Below are positions 50,885 through 60,266 of a DNA stretch of 64,000 bases, piece by piece. The translations under genes were made by a program, and so were the position numbers. Numbering within the stretch: the stretch's first letter is position 1; every line of letters begins with the position of its first letter. The stretch spans positions 930,001 to 994,000 of the forward strand of contig NZ_LIPF01000002.1 of assembly GCF_001905385.1 (NCBI RefSeq), read 5' to 3'. This DNA comes from Streptomyces sp. CB02414. GTDB lineage: Bacteria > Actinomycetota > Actinomycetes > Streptomycetales > Streptomycetaceae. The notes below the pieces were generated by a model, which saw only the letters and a list, made by a program, of their open reading frames with translations, was not told the DNA's origin and ran no database searches.

Positions 50885-51726
50885 CGTCGGCGCACACCCG
50901 GCTGGTCACGGCACTGAGAGAGCTGCGGACACGTACGGGGCTGAGCCTGGCGGCGCTGGCGGAGCGCACGGCGTACAGCAAGTCGTCGTGGGAGCGCTAC
51001 CTCAACGGCAAGACGCTGCCGCCGCGCCAGGCGGTACGTGACCTGTGCCGGCTCGCCCGGGAACCGGAGGGACGGGCGCTGGCACTGTGGGAGATCGCGG
51101 AGTCGGAGCGGAGCGGGCGCGCGGCCCAGCCGGCACCCGCACCTGCCGGCCCGGAGCCACAGCCGCAGCCGAAGCCGCAGCCGCCGACAAGGCAACCCGG
51201 GGTCAGTCGACGGCTCCTGGCCGTGCTCGTCGCCGTCTGCGCCGTGACCGTGGCCGGCGTCGCCTCGGCACTCCTCCTGCTCCCCGACCGGGAGAGAGCA
51301 GCCCCTCGTGCGTCAGCCGGCGCGGCCCCCGGACCTCGTTGCCACGGCGCCACCTGCGAGGGCCAGGACCCGATGCACATGTTCTGCGGCGGGGGCCCCG
51401 ACACCCTCTCCACCCACCGCACCGCCACCGGGGCCCGGCTGGAGCTGCGCTACAGCGAGAAGTGCGGCGCCGGCTGGGCCCGCATGTGGGGGACGGGCGT
51501 CGGCGACCGGCTGGAGGTGACGGCGGGTGGTCCGACCCGCCGGGCCGAGATCGCGGACGCGGTGGACGCCGAGTCGTACGTCTACACCGTCATGACCGAG
51601 GTGCGTCCCGGAGCCGTCCTGCGGGCCTGCTTCCGGCCCGCGGCGGCCGCCGACGGCGAACGGGAGTGTGTCGAGGCGCGCGTGGGCGGGGCCACGGCCA
51701 CCACCCGGCCGCCGTCACGTCGGTAG
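50881..51726 (+). CDS. Membrane-anchored HTH protein with DUF2690 domain
   Basis: A 281-residue protein with the same plan: N-terminal HTH (LRELRTRTGLSLAALAERTAYSKSSWERYLNGK), Pro/Gln-rich linker, membrane helix (LLAVLVAVCAVTVAGVASALLLL), then a DUF2690 extracytoplasmic domain with paired Cys (CHGATCEGQDPMHMFC). Its HTH closely resembles that of the gene just upstream, from which it is separated by an ATGA overlap, so both probably work together. The last codons overlap the 3' end of the converging NAT gene by 12 bp. Confidence 0.8.
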   Translation: MTSAHTRLVTALRELRTRTGLSLAALAERTAYSKSSWERYLNGKTLPPRQAVRDLCRLAREPEGRALALWEIAESERSGRAAQPAPAPAGPEPQPQPKPQPPTRQPGVSRRLLAVLVAVCAVTVAGVASALLLLPDRERAAPRASAGAAPGPRCHGATCEGQDPMHMFCGGGPDTLSTHRTATGARLELRYSEKCGAGWARMWGTGVGDRLEVTAGGPTRRAEIADAVDAESYVYTVMTEVRPGAVLRACFRPAAAADGERECVEARVGGATATTRPPSRR

Positions 51727-52554
51727 CGTCAGCCCTTCTGGCACGTCGAGGCCCATCTCGCGGGACAGCACCCGGCGGACGTCCGCCTCGTCCGCCAGTT
51801 TCCGCTCGGTGACCGTGCCGTCGTCGCGGGTCTCGGTGACGCGGTCGCCGTCGAGCAGCAGGTGCCCGGCCGGGCTCAGGCGCTGGGCGTAGGGGCGCCG
51901 GGAGAACGGGGAGCGCGGGTTGGTGGCGATGTGCCAGTTGATCATTTCGAAGTCGGACGGTTCGAACGGCTCCAGGGTGAAGGCGTACTGGTCTTCCCAG
52001 CCGTCCGTGCCGTGCGCCTGAAGCACCCACATCTCCAGCGGCCCCCCGTGCGGCGCGTGCACCAGCCGGTGCCGGCGCCCGGCGTCGTGGAACTCGGTGT
52101 CCGCCAGCAGCGGCACCGGCTCCAGCAGGGAGCCGATCGCGCCGAAGCCGACGTCGGCCAGGTACGGCCGGGGGTCGCCGGGCGCCTCGACCAGGAGGGC
52201 CATGTGGGTGCGCGGCCGGTCCTCGAACCGCTCGGCGCCGACGACGACCCGCGCGGCCAGCCGGGTCAGCCGGAACCCGAGCGCCTCCAGGGCCGCCGCG
52301 AACAGGGTGTTGTGCTCGTAGCAGTAACCGCCGCGCCGGCGGCCGTGGACCAGCTTGGCCATGAGGTTGGCGAGATCCAGGGAGGGCGCGGTGCCGCCGA
52401 GGGCGTCGAGGTTCTCGAACGCGATGGCCCGCAGGTGGGCGAGGTGGACGCCGCGGAGGGTCTCGGCGTCCGGCCGCCGTTCCCCGTCCCAGCCGATCCG
52501 GCCGAAGTACGCGTCGAGGTCGAGGGGCGGCGGCGTCCGTGCGGTCTCAGGCAT
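51715..52554 (-). CDS. nat: Arylamine N-acetyltransferase
   Basis: A 279-residue NAT with the Cys-His-Asp catalytic triad: Cys in RRGGYCYEHN, His in RTHMALLV and Asp in YLADVGFG. It moves acyl groups from acyl-CoA to arylamines; related enzymes close polyketide ring systems in ansamycin pathways, but no such cluster is seen here. ATG 52554. It overlaps the convergent DUF2690 gene by a few codons. Confidence 0.9.
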   Translation of the reverse strand: MPETARTPPPLDLDAYFGRIGWDGERRPDAETLRGVHLAHLRAIAFENLDALGGTAPSLDLANLMAKLVHGRRRGGYCYEHNTLFAAALEALGFRLTRLAARVVVGAERFEDRPRTHMALLVEAPGDPRPYLADVGFGAIGSLLEPVPLLADTEFHDAGRRHRLVHAPHGGPLEMWVLQAHGTDGWEDQYAFTLEPFEPSDFEMINWHIATNPRSPFSRRPYAQRLSPAGHLLLDGDRVTETRDDGTVTERKLADEADVRRVLSREMGLDVPEGLTLPT

Positions 52555-52615
52555 GGCTTCACCGTACGTCCGGGCACGCCGCCCGTCCTCGGCCTTTTGA
52601 CCTGGGCTGGAGGTC

Positions 52616-53854
52616 CTACGACTCGTCCGACGCCGTCCGCAGCCCCTCCCCCAGCCTCCGCAGCCCCTCCGCGATCTCGTCCGGCGTCTGTGTGACGAAG
52701 CACAGCCGCAGGGTGGCGCGGTCGGGCTCGCCGGCGTGGAAGGGGGCGCCGGGGACGTACGCCACGTCGTGCCGGACCACCTCGGGGAGCAGGGCCGTGG
52801 TGTCGTACCGTTCCGGCAGCCGCGCCCAGACGAACATGCCGCCCTCGGGTCGGGTCCACGCCGACCCGGCCGGGAGGGCGTCCGCGAGGCCGGCGAGCAT
52901 GGCGTCCCGGCGAGCGCCGTAGGCGGCGGCGACGCGCGCGACGTGGGCGTCCAGGTCGCGGTCGGCCAGGTACCGGGCGGCGGCGAGCTGGTTGACGGTC
53001 GGCGTGTGCAGGTCGACGGCCTGCTTGGCGACCGCGCAGGCCCGGCGCAGTCCGGCGGGCGCCCGCAGCCAGCCGAGGCGCAGGCCGGGCGCCATGACCT
53101 TGGAGAAGGAGCCCAGCAGCACGGTGCGGTCCCGGGCGCCGTCGCAGGAGGCGATCCACGGCACCCGTTCGCCCTCGAAGCGGAGTTCGCCGTACGGGTC
53201 GTCCTCGACGATCCACACCCCGCGCCGCGCGGCGGTCTCCGCGACGGCGGCCCGGCGGTCGGCGGGCAGGGTGCGGCCGGTGGGGTTGGAGAAGGTGGGC
53301 ACGGTGTAGAGCAGCTTGGGCCGCTCGCGTACGACCAGTTCCTCCAGGGCGGCCGGGTCCATGCCGTGCTCGTCGCCCGGCACGGCGACGACCCGGGCGC
53401 CCGCGAAGCCGAAGACCTGGAGGGCGGCCAGGTAGCAGGGGTCCTCGACGAGGACGGTGTCGCCGGGTTCGAGCAGGGCGGTGGCCAGCAGGGACAGGGC
53501 CTGCTGCGAGCCGGTGGTGACGAGGAGGTCGTCGGCGTCGGTGGCCAGTCCGCGCGCGGTGGTGCGGGCGGCGAGCGCGGCGCGCAGGGCGGGCTCGCCC
53601 TCGGTGGTGGAGTACTGGAGTGCCCGCGCGGGCGTCTCGGTGAGGACGGCCCGGTAGGCGTCGGCGATGCCCTCCGCGTCGAACAGCTCCGGCGCCGGGA
53701 GCCCGCCCGCGAAGTTGATCACCTCGGGGCGGGCGGTGACGGCGAGGATGTCCCGTACCGGCGAACCGCCGGTCGACCGGGCCCGCGCGGCGAGCGGCGG
53801 GAGGGGGGCGGCGGGGACGGGCGCGTTGTCGGGCACTGTCTCGGTCACGGTCAT
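52616..53854 (-). CDS. PLP-dependent aminotransferase (class I/II fold)
   Basis: A 412-residue aminotransferase of the 2-aminoadipate/MocR-domain-like group. Seen: INFAGGLPAPELFDAEG, TTGSQQALSLLA, VEDPCYLAAL, VEDDPYGELRFEG and the PLP lysine in LLGSFSKVMAPGLRLG. It lacks the N-terminal GntR HTH found in MocR regulators, so it is a free enzyme. Substrate unknown. ATG 53854. It lies 61 bp upstream of the NAT gene on the same strand. Confidence 0.88.
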   Translation of the reverse strand: MTVTETVPDNAPVPAAPLPPLAARARSTGGSPVRDILAVTARPEVINFAGGLPAPELFDAEGIADAYRAVLTETPARALQYSTTEGEPALRAALAARTTARGLATDADDLLVTTGSQQALSLLATALLEPGDTVLVEDPCYLAALQVFGFAGARVVAVPGDEHGMDPAALEELVVRERPKLLYTVPTFSNPTGRTLPADRRAAVAETAARRGVWIVEDDPYGELRFEGERVPWIASCDGARDRTVLLGSFSKVMAPGLRLGWLRAPAGLRRACAVAKQAVDLHTPTVNQLAAARYLADRDLDAHVARVAAAYGARRDAMLAGLADALPAGSAWTRPEGGMFVWARLPERYDTTALLPEVVRHDVAYVPGAPFHAGEPDRATLRLCFVTQTPDEIAEGLRRLGEGLRTASDES

Positions 53855-53922
53855 GCCCGCACCCTAGAGAAGTACGTGGCGGCTACAAGTGCCTTTCCGC
53901 GATCCGGACGCCGGCCCGGCGC

Positions 53923-54828
53923 TCAGCCCTTCGCGCCCACCCCTCCGTACACGTTGATGTCGGCGTCCGTGACGTCGTTGATGTCCTTGTACCGGACCTT
54001 CTCGATGTCCTCCAGGCTGGCCAGGTAGGACTCCTCCGGCTGTTCGGGCACGGGCGCCGCGTGGTCCGGGCGCCAGTGGTGCACCGGGACGACGGCGCCC
54101 GGCTCGGCGAGCTTCAGCCCGGCCTCGGTGAAGAAGCGCTCGACGTCGTCACGGGAGCGCAGCACGAAGGTGAACCCCCGCTCGGTGTAGGTCCGCTGGA
54201 CCGCGCGGATGTTCTCCGGATTGAGGTCCTCGGTGAGGTGGCTGAGGACCAGCCGGCTGCCGGCGGGCAGCGCGTCCACCAGCTCGCGGACGATCGGGTA
54301 CGCCTCCTCGTCCTCGACGAAGTGCAGGATGGCGACCAGGCAGAGCGCGACGGGACGGCTGAAGTCGAGGGTCTGGGCGGCCTGTTCGAGGATCCGTGCC
54401 GGGCTCTTCAGGTCGGCGTCGATGTAGTCCGTGCGTCCCTCGGGGCCGCTGGTGAGCAGGGCGCGGGCGTGGGCGAGGACCACCGGGTCGTTGTCGACGT
54501 AGACCACCCGGGACTCGGGGGCGATGCGCTGGGCGATCTGGTGCACGTTCTCCGCGGTCGGCAGGCCGGTGCCGATGTCGAGGAACTGGCGGATGCCGTC
54601 CTCCTCGGCCAGCGCGGTGACGGCGCGGCGCAGGAAGTCCCGGTTGTGCCGTACGTCGAGGTAGCCGCGCGGGTTGGCGGCGAGCCCGGCGGCGGCCGCG
54701 TCGCGGTCGGCGGGGTAGTGGTCCTTGCCGCCGAGGAAGACGTCGTAGACGCGGGCCGGGTGCGCCTTGCTGCTGTCGATCCTCCTTCTCAGCTCCGCGG
54801 GGTCCTGGCTGAGGGCGTCACCGGGCAT
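53923..54828 (-). CDS. SAM-dependent methyltransferase (DUF574 family)
   Basis: A 301-residue methyltransferase: RVYDVFLGGKDHYPADRDA near the N-terminus, then the SAM-binding FLDIGTGLPTAENVHQ, VVYVDNDPVVLAHARALL and LVAILHFVEDEEAYPI. This DUF574-type group is very numerous in streptomycetes, with mostly unknown substrates. ATG 54828 with AGGAG 6 nt upstream. Confidence 0.88.
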   Translation of the reverse strand: MPGDALSQDPAELRRRIDSSKAHPARVYDVFLGGKDHYPADRDAAAAGLAANPRGYLDVRHNRDFLRRAVTALAEEDGIRQFLDIGTGLPTAENVHQIAQRIAPESRVVYVDNDPVVLAHARALLTSGPEGRTDYIDADLKSPARILEQAAQTLDFSRPVALCLVAILHFVEDEEAYPIVRELVDALPAGSRLVLSHLTEDLNPENIRAVQRTYTERGFTFVLRSRDDVERFFTEAGLKLAEPGAVVPVHHWRPDHAAPVPEQPEESYLASLEDIEKVRYKDINDVTDADINVYGGVGAKG

Positions 54829-54916
54829 GAGCGTCTCCTGACGGGGAACCGTTGTGTGGTCAACAACCTAACGCCCCGGCCCAGTTGACCGTGCCCGGTC
54901 CCCCTTGCGCTCCGGT

Positions 54917-56155
54917 TCAGTCGCCCTCGACCCGCTCCCAGGCGTCGCTGCCCAGCGGGTACGCGTAGTAGGAGCCGTCCTTGGAGGCGCTGGTGCGGAA
55001 CGGCTTGCCGTGGTCGTCGACGCGCAGGGTGCCCTCCCGGCCGCCGCTCGACCACTCCAGCTCCAGGTACCAGCTGACGTCGTGATCGCTGGTGTGCGCG
55101 TTGACGTGGAAGACCTCGGGGTCGGACTCGCTGACGGAGTACGGGAAGTCCCGCTGTCCCCCGATCGGCATCGCCAGGGGGTTGCCCATGTCCAGCGCGA
55201 CGTCGAAGGCCTTCACGCTCACCTCGCCGCCGCAGCCGTTGCCCATCACGTACTGGTTCCAGTCCAGCGGCGCCCCGCTGTTCACCACGCGTACGTGCAG
55301 GGCCTCCAGGACGACGGTCTCCGGACCGGTGCCCTGCACGGTGAGGACGGCGGTCTGCCGGTTCGCGGAGACCGCGCCGTGGGCGGCGGCCCAGCCGACC
55401 GCGTCCTGCTGGGCGGGGGGCTTCAGCACGTTCTTCGGGCTGCGGTCGACGAGGAAGGCGTGGTCGCAGGGGGAGTCCCAGTAGTACGGGGTGGTCGAGA
55501 CGGTGAGCATCGGGCCGTCGGCGGGCGCGCGGCGGCTCGGCGACGCGGAGGCACCGGCGTCCGTCGCGGACGCCGAGGGGCTCGCGGACTCGGACGTGGA
55601 AGGGGACGCCGACGCGGAGGCGCTGCCGCTCGGGGTCGCCGGCGCGGTGGCGCTCCCGGACGCCGACAGGGAAGGCGGCACCGCACCGGCGGCCCCGGCG
55701 GGACCGCGCCGCCCGTCGTCGCCCGAGCCCGACACGAGGTTCGCCACGAGCGCCACGGCGACACTGACGGCGACGACGCCGGAAGCGGCGTAGAGGGCGG
55801 TGCGGGGGACACGGCGGCGGGGGGCGGGCGGCGTGGGCTCCTCGACGGCGACCGGAGGGTCCGGCTCCTCGGAGCCGCCGGTCTGCTCCTCGCCCTCGCC
55901 CTCGCCCTTCTTCACACCCCGCAGGGCGTCCGCGCGGATCCAGCGGCGGTGGAGTTCGAGCAGTTCCTCCGGGGTGGCCCGGCACACGCGGGCGAGGCGT
56001 TCGACGGGGGCGAACTCGACGGGTACGACCTCCCCGCTGACGTACCGGTGGAGGGTCGACGCGCTCATGTGCAGCCGCTTGCCCAGCGCCCCGTAGCTCA
56101 GCCCGGACCGCTCCTTGAGTTCCCTCAGCAGTCCCGCGAAGTCGTCCCCCGCCAC
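54917..56155 (-). CDS. Membrane-anchored HTH protein with extracytoplasmic sensor
   Basis: A 412-residue protein. GTG 56155 is preferred because GGGAG lies 6 nt upstream; ATG 56188 is an alternative. Residues of about 5-75 form a HTH (FAGLLRELKERSGLSYGALG, LHRYVSGEVVPVEFAPVERL), followed by an acidic linker, a membrane helix (ALYAASGVVAVSVAVALVANL), a long Ser/Ala/Pro stretch with SASP repeats, and an extracytoplasmic beta-rich domain (TTPYYWDSPCDHAFLVDR). It resembles the plan of the genes at 50093 and 50881. Confidence 0.75.
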   Translation of the reverse strand: MAGDDFAGLLRELKERSGLSYGALGKRLHMSASTLHRYVSGEVVPVEFAPVERLARVCRATPEELLELHRRWIRADALRGVKKGEGEGEEQTGGSEEPDPPVAVEEPTPPAPRRRVPRTALYAASGVVAVSVAVALVANLVSGSGDDGRRGPAGAAGAVPPSLSASGSATAPATPSGSASASASPSTSESASPSASATDAGASASPSRRAPADGPMLTVSTTPYYWDSPCDHAFLVDRSPKNVLKPPAQQDAVGWAAAHGAVSANRQTAVLTVQGTGPETVVLEALHVRVVNSGAPLDWNQYVMGNGCGGEVSVKAFDVALDMGNPLAMPIGGQRDFPYSVSESDPEVFHVNAHTSDHDVSWYLELEWSSGGREGTLRVDDHGKPFRTSASKDGSYYAYPLGSDAWERVEGD

Positions 56156-56363
56156 CGTTTCTCCCTCTCCCGCATCCCCGTACCGCATCCCAGCGGGAGG
56201 TCATTCCCGCAGGTCAGAGCCGTTCTCGGCATCCCAGTGTCCCGCATGCCCCGGCAGCTCTGGCGACCGGGACGGCCCCGGCCCCAAGCTGTGGTCATCC
56301 AAGCAGCCGCTCCCGGCGAACGGTCGAGCGGCTCACCTCAACTCCACCCGAAGGGGTCCACTC

Positions 56364-57071
56364 ATGTCCACACGCACCGCCCGCCGCACCCGACTGTTCG
56401 CCGCCACCACGGTCGCGCTGGCCGCACTCGCCCTGACGGCGTGCGAGAGCGGCGACAGCTCCGACACGGGCGCCTCGGCACCGCCGTCCTCCGCCCCGGC
56501 CGGTGCGCAGAGCGAGCGGCCCGGCGGAGGGGAGGAGCCGGGCAGCGGCACCGAGGCCAACGGCTCGAAGGGAACGAACGGCTCCGCCGGCACGAACGGC
56601 TCCGCCGGCAAGCCGGACGAGGGTTCCGCCACCGGAGAGAGCAACGCCGCCTCCGACTCCGACCTGCCCGGCAAGTGCTCCGCCGCCGACGTGAAGATCA
56701 CCGCGACGAAGGTGACCCGCCCCCTCAACCACCTGCTGCTGACCGCCACCAACACCGGCTCGAAGACGTGCATGCTGCCGCCGTACCCGGCGGCCCGCTT
56801 CGGCGAGGCCCAGGCGGTGCCGCCGGTCGCGGAGGCGACCAAGCCGCAGTCCCTGACCGGGGTCGAGCCCGGCAAGTCCGGCTACGCGGGCGTGGTGCTG
56901 TCGGCCGGCGACGGCAGCGGCGAGAACGGCTACGAGACGGACACCCTCACCGTCCCCTTCGAGGACGGCTCCATCGCCACCGTCGCCCTGCCCGCCGGCG
57001 GCGTGTACGTCGACAGCGCGCTGACGGTCACCTACTGGCAGACCGACATGGACGCCGCCCTCGGCCACTGA
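56364..57071 (+). CDS. DUF4232 lipoprotein
   Basis: A 235-residue lipoprotein: lipobox LALTACESG (Cys about 26), then a Gly/Ser/Asn-rich linker with the repeat NGSAGTNGSAG and a C-terminal DUF4232 domain (CSAADVKITATKVTRPLNH, LTATNTGSKTCMLPPYPAARF, VYVDSALTVTYWQTDM) with two Cys likely bonded. Function unknown. ATG 56364 with AAGGGG upstream. It converges with hemB. Confidence 0.83.
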   Translation: MSTRTARRTRLFAATTVALAALALTACESGDSSDTGASAPPSSAPAGAQSERPGGGEEPGSGTEANGSKGTNGSAGTNGSAGKPDEGSATGESNAASDSDLPGKCSAADVKITATKVTRPLNHLLLTATNTGSKTCMLPPYPAARFGEAQAVPPVAEATKPQSLTGVEPGKSGYAGVVLSAGDGSGENGYETDTLTVPFEDGSIATVALPAGGVYVDSALTVTYWQTDMDAALGH

Positions 57072-57117
57072 AGGGGTGCCCGCACTCCCTGCGCGGGACA
57101 CCGGGCGAGGTCGCCGC

Positions 57118-58110
57118 TCAGCGGAGGGTGCGAGCGACCTCGGTGGCCCAGTAGGTCAGGATGTTGCGCGCACCGGCCCGCTTGATGCCGGTGAGGGCCT
57201 CCAGGATGGCGCGGTCGCGGTCGATCCAGCCCTTCTCGGCGGCGGCCTCGATCATCGAGTACTCGCCGGAGATCTGGTAGGCGGCGACGGGCACGTCCGA
57301 GGCCTCGGCGACCTTGGCGAGGATGTCGAGGTAGGGGCCGGCCGGCTTGACCATCACCATGTCGGCGCCCTCCTCGAGGTCGAGGGCCAGCTCGCGCAGG
57401 GACTCGCGCACGTTGGCGGCATCCTGCTGGTAGGTCTTCCGGTCCCCCTTCAGCGAGGACCCGACGGCCTCCCGGAAGGGGCCGTAGAAGGCGGAGGCGT
57501 ACTTGGCGGTGTACGCGAGGATCGCGACGTCCTCCCGCCCGATCTGGTCGAGGGCGTCACGGATGACCCCGATCTGCCCGTCCATCATCCCGCTGGGCCC
57601 GACCACGTGGGCGCCCGCGTCGGCCTGGACCTGTGCCATCTCGGCGTACCGCTCCAGGGTGGCGTCGTTGTCCACCCGCCCCTCGGCGTCGAGCACCCCG
57701 CAGTGCCCGTGGTCCGTGAACTCGTCGAGACACAGATCGGACATGACGAGCAGCTCGTCCCCGACCTCGGCCCGCACGTCCCGCAGCGCGACCTGCAGAA
57801 TCCCGTCGGGGTCGGTGCCCGCAGTCCCGGCGGCGTCCTTCTTCCCCTCCTCGGGCACCCCGAAGAGCATGATCCCGGAGACGCCCGCCTCGACCGCCTC
57901 CGCGGCGGCCTTCTTCAGCGTGTCCCGGGTGTGCTGCACGACCCCGGGCATCGCCGCGATCGGCACGGGCTCGCTCACGCCCTCGCGCACGAAGGCCGGG
58001 AGGATGAAGTCGGCGGGGTGCAGCCGGGTCTCGGCGACCATCCGACGCATGACAGGAGTGCTCCGCAGCCGCCTGGGCCGCGTACCGGGAAAGGATCCGT
58101 ACGTCGACAT
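57118..58110 (-). CDS. hemB: Delta-aminolevulinate dehydratase (porphobilinogen synthase)
   Basis: A 330-residue enzyme that condenses two 5-aminolevulinates to porphobilinogen. Seen: [18 protein letters not shown], the PAFVREG region, [16 protein letters not shown] (metal/allosteric site), catalytic Lys in [15 protein letters not shown] and [14 protein letters not shown] 58110 is chosen because it begins the family N-terminus (MSTYGSFP). It works downstream of HemL, which is also in this window. Confidence 0.95.
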   Translation of the reverse strand: MSTYGSFPGTRPRRLRSTPVMRRMVAETRLHPADFILPAFVREGVSEPVPIAAMPGVVQHTRDTLKKAAAEAVEAGVSGIMLFGVPEEGKKDAAGTAGTDPDGILQVALRDVRAEVGDELLVMSDLCLDEFTDHGHCGVLDAEGRVDNDATLERYAEMAQVQADAGAHVVGPSGMMDGQIGVIRDALDQIGREDVAILAYTAKYASAFYGPFREAVGSSLKGDRKTYQQDAANVRESLRELALDLEEGADMVMVKPAGPYLDILAKVAEASDVPVAAYQISGEYSMIEAAAEKGWIDRDRAILEALTGIKRAGARNILTYWATEVARTLR

Positions 58111-58234
58111 ACCACCTACGCTACGCCCGCCCCACCCGTGCCTTTGCCGACGACGAGTCGGCCCGGGACGAAGGCCCTCGCCCCACCTCGACCCCCTTGA
58201 CCTCAACCAAGCTTCAGTTTCTACGGTCGTCGCC

Positions 58235-58693
58235 ATGGACTACTCGCACAGCGACGCCGAACTGATCCGCCAGCCCGCCGGCTACTGGACCTGGGCCGCC
58301 TACAAGGCCGTCGTCACCCGCGTCCGGACCGCCCTGGCCGAACTCGGCACGACTCAGCCCCAGTGGTGGGTGCTGGCCCAGGTGGCCCGCGCCGACACCC
58401 CGAAGACCCGCGCCGAGATCTCCACCCTCCTGCGCAACTACCTCGACACGGGCCCGGAGTCGATGGAGTCGGAGATCGACGCGACCGTCACCAACGGCTG
58501 GATCACGCAGACCCCCGACGGCCACCTGGCCCTCACCCCCGCGGGCAGGGCGTTCTTCGACAAGGCCGCCGCCCTCCAGGACGACCTGTGGACGGAACGC
58601 CACGCCGGAATCTCCGACGACGAGTACCTGACCACCATGAAGGTGCTCCAGCGCTTCATCCACAACACGGGCGGCAAGGCCTGGCACCACTGA
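58235..58693 (+). CDS. MarR-family transcriptional regulator
   Basis: A 152-residue winged-helix protein: [39 protein letters not shown] and [21 protein letters not shown] match the MarR fold. It is divergent from hemB and convergent to the oxidoreductase gene at 58711. A TTGACC element lies about 38 bp upstream of ATG 58235. Its ligand is unknown. The stop lies 17 bp from the stop of the opposite gene. Confidence 0.85.
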   Translation: MDYSHSDAELIRQPAGYWTWAAYKAVVTRVRTALAELGTTQPQWWVLAQVARADTPKTRAEISTLLRNYLDTGPESMESEIDATVTNGWITQTPDGHLALTPAGRAFFDKAAALQDDLWTERHAGISDDEYLTTMKVLQRFIHNTGGKAWHH

Positions 58694-58710
58694 GCCGCCG
58701 ACCGGGAGCC

Positions 58711-59610
58711 CTACGGGGCCGGAGGCGCGGCCGGCGGCCACGGCACCTCGGCCAGCAAGGGCAGCAACACCTCCTCCTCGTAGTCGAGGTGCGCGTTGAG
58801 CTGCGCTGACATCTCGTCCAGCTCGGCCCGGAAGCGCCGGGGGTCGGCGATGGCGACACCGGCCAGGAGGGCCGCCAGCTCGCTCTGGACGCGGCCGACG
58901 GCCCGGTGTTCGTCCGCGAGCCGGTCGAAGACGTCGGTCAGGTGCGGGTGGTGACGGGCGATCCCCGGGAACAGGTGGCCGTCCTCGCTCACGTGGTGGA
59001 ACTCCAGCGCCTGGCAGAACGCCAGGCACCGTTGCCGGATCTGCAGCCCGAGTCCCGGCGGCGCACCGGCCGGTCCCGGCGCCGCGAAGTACGCCTCGGT
59101 CTCCGCCCGCACCTGCCGCAACTGCCCCCGCAGCCAGGTGTGCACCTCCAGCAGCTTGCCGGCCAGGGTCCGCACCTCCCCCGGCCCCTCCCACCCCTCG
59201 GGCTCGGCCCGCTCCAGCGCCACCACCGGCAGCGGCCGCGAGGTCCCCTCCTGGTAGTCGCCGTAACCGGGCACGGCCCGCACGACGTGCGCGAACAGCT
59301 CCTCGCGCCGCGCTCCCTCGGCGGGAACGGCGAGCGCCTCGAAGCTCGACGTGCCCACCTCCACCCGTACGACGGGGTGGGCGAGCAGGTTGTGGTACCA
59401 GCCGGGGTGCCGGGGGCCACCGAGGTTGGACCCGACCACGAGGAGCGATTCCCCGTGCCGGACGTAGCCGAGCGGCGTGGTCCGCGAAGCTCCCGACCGA
59501 GCACCCGTGGTGGTCAGCAGAAGCAGGTCCCCGCCTTCGAAGGGACCACCGACCTTCCCCTCGTTGGCGCGGAATTCATCGATGACGGACTGGTTGAAAG
59601 ACGTGGGCAT
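58711..59610 (-). CDS. Deazaflavin-dependent nitroreductase fused to hemerythrin domain
   Basis: A 299-residue fusion. Residues of about 1-145 match the F420-dependent Ddn-type nitroreductase fold (FEGGDLLLLTTTGARSG, LVVGSNLGGPRHPGWYHNL, AVPAEGARREELFAH). Residues of about 150-290 match a hemerythrin HHE domain with iron ligands in VHTWLRGQLRQV, EFHHVSEDGHLFPGI, DEHRAVGR and NAHLDYEEEVLLPLL. It could link redox chemistry to oxygen or nitric-oxide sensing. ATG 59610 (MPTSFNQ) is preferred over 59628 because of GGAG upstream. It converges with marR. Confidence 0.83.
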   Translation of the reverse strand: MPTSFNQSVIDEFRANEGKVGGPFEGGDLLLLTTTGARSGASRTTPLGYVRHGESLLVVGSNLGGPRHPGWYHNLLAHPVVRVEVGTSSFEALAVPAEGARREELFAHVVRAVPGYGDYQEGTSRPLPVVALERAEPEGWEGPGEVRTLAGKLLEVHTWLRGQLRQVRAETEAYFAAPGPAGAPPGLGLQIRQRCLAFCQALEFHHVSEDGHLFPGIARHHPHLTDVFDRLADEHRAVGRVQSELAALLAGVAIADPRRFRAELDEMSAQLNAHLDYEEEVLLPLLAEVPWPPAAPPAP

Positions 59611-59951
59611 ACGGTTCCGTGTCTCCATGGCGGCAGGCCGCGGCGCGCGGCGCGCGGCGCGGTGCCGGAAAGGGTGAAGTGAAGAAGAGAGAGGAGAGGA
59701 CGACGACGTGCGGAAGCGCTACGTCGTGTCAGGGCGCGGAGTGGTGACTCAACACGTACCCCTTGACTGCCAGGGCGCTCGCCCGATCGCCGGCCGGCCC
59801 ACTGCTCTTTGACCGGCGCCACGCGGCACCAGCCTCATTACACGCACCCCGCCGCCGGCTGTCAACGCACCGCAGTCCGAAAACGCGGAATCCGCCCGGC
59901 CGCGGACGGGGCTGCGGCATGGGGCGGATTCGGGTACGGCTACGGCTGTGA
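59611..59951. other. Intergenic region, no gene seen
   Basis: A 341-bp stretch between the deazaflavin oxidoreductase and the small SPOR-like gene. It contains a run of GCGC around 59641-59660 and a TACGGCTACGGCTGTGACTA stretch near 59935-59955, but no frame with support and no clear RNA. It probably includes the promoter of the oxidoreductase gene. Confidence 0.35.
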
Positions 59952-60185
59952 CTACGGCTGGGAGCGGCCCTCGATCTTCGCCTGCTCGACCAGCTCGGCG
60001 TACGCGTCGGGTTCGTCCAGGTGGTCCTCGCTCAGCAGGAGCATCGACCAGGGCACCGGGCACGGCGGCGCGTGGTCGGGGTCCGGGCACAGGAGGGCGG
60101 CGACGCGTGCCTTGATCTTCTCTGCCTCCTCCTGGCTCGCGTACAGGCCCAGCCGCAGCTCGTAGACGCCTCGCTCTTCGGACAC
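59952..60185 (-). CDS. Small SPOR-like protein
   Basis: A 77-residue protein: VYELRLGLYASQEEAEKIKARVAALL, a beta-alpha segment like the SPOR/sporulation-related half repeat, followed by an acidic Pro-rich tail (PDPDHAPPCPVPWS) and AYAELVEQAKIEG. GTG 60185 is preferred because AGGAG lies 9 nt upstream; GTG 60191 lies too close to it. No signal peptide. Function not established. Confidence 0.6.
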   Translation of the reverse strand: MSEERGVYELRLGLYASQEEAEKIKARVAALLCPDPDHAPPCPVPWSMLLLSEDHLDEPDAYAELVEQAKIEGRSQP

Positions 60186-60219
60186 GGGCACTCTCTCCTG
60201 TTCGGGAGGGGACGGACGG

Positions 60220-60251
60220 GAGGAAGGGGGAGACGCGTCTCCCCCTTCCTC
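60220..60251 (-). terminator. 16-bp perfect palindrome after the small secreted protein gene
   Basis: Arms 60220-60235 and 60236-60251 (GAGGAAGGGGGAGACG arm) are fully complementary with no spacer. It lies just downstream of the gene ending at 60267 and upstream of the gene at 60185, and probably ends the former's transcript. Confidence 0.8.
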
Positions 60252-60266
60252 TTCCTCCGCTCCGTT

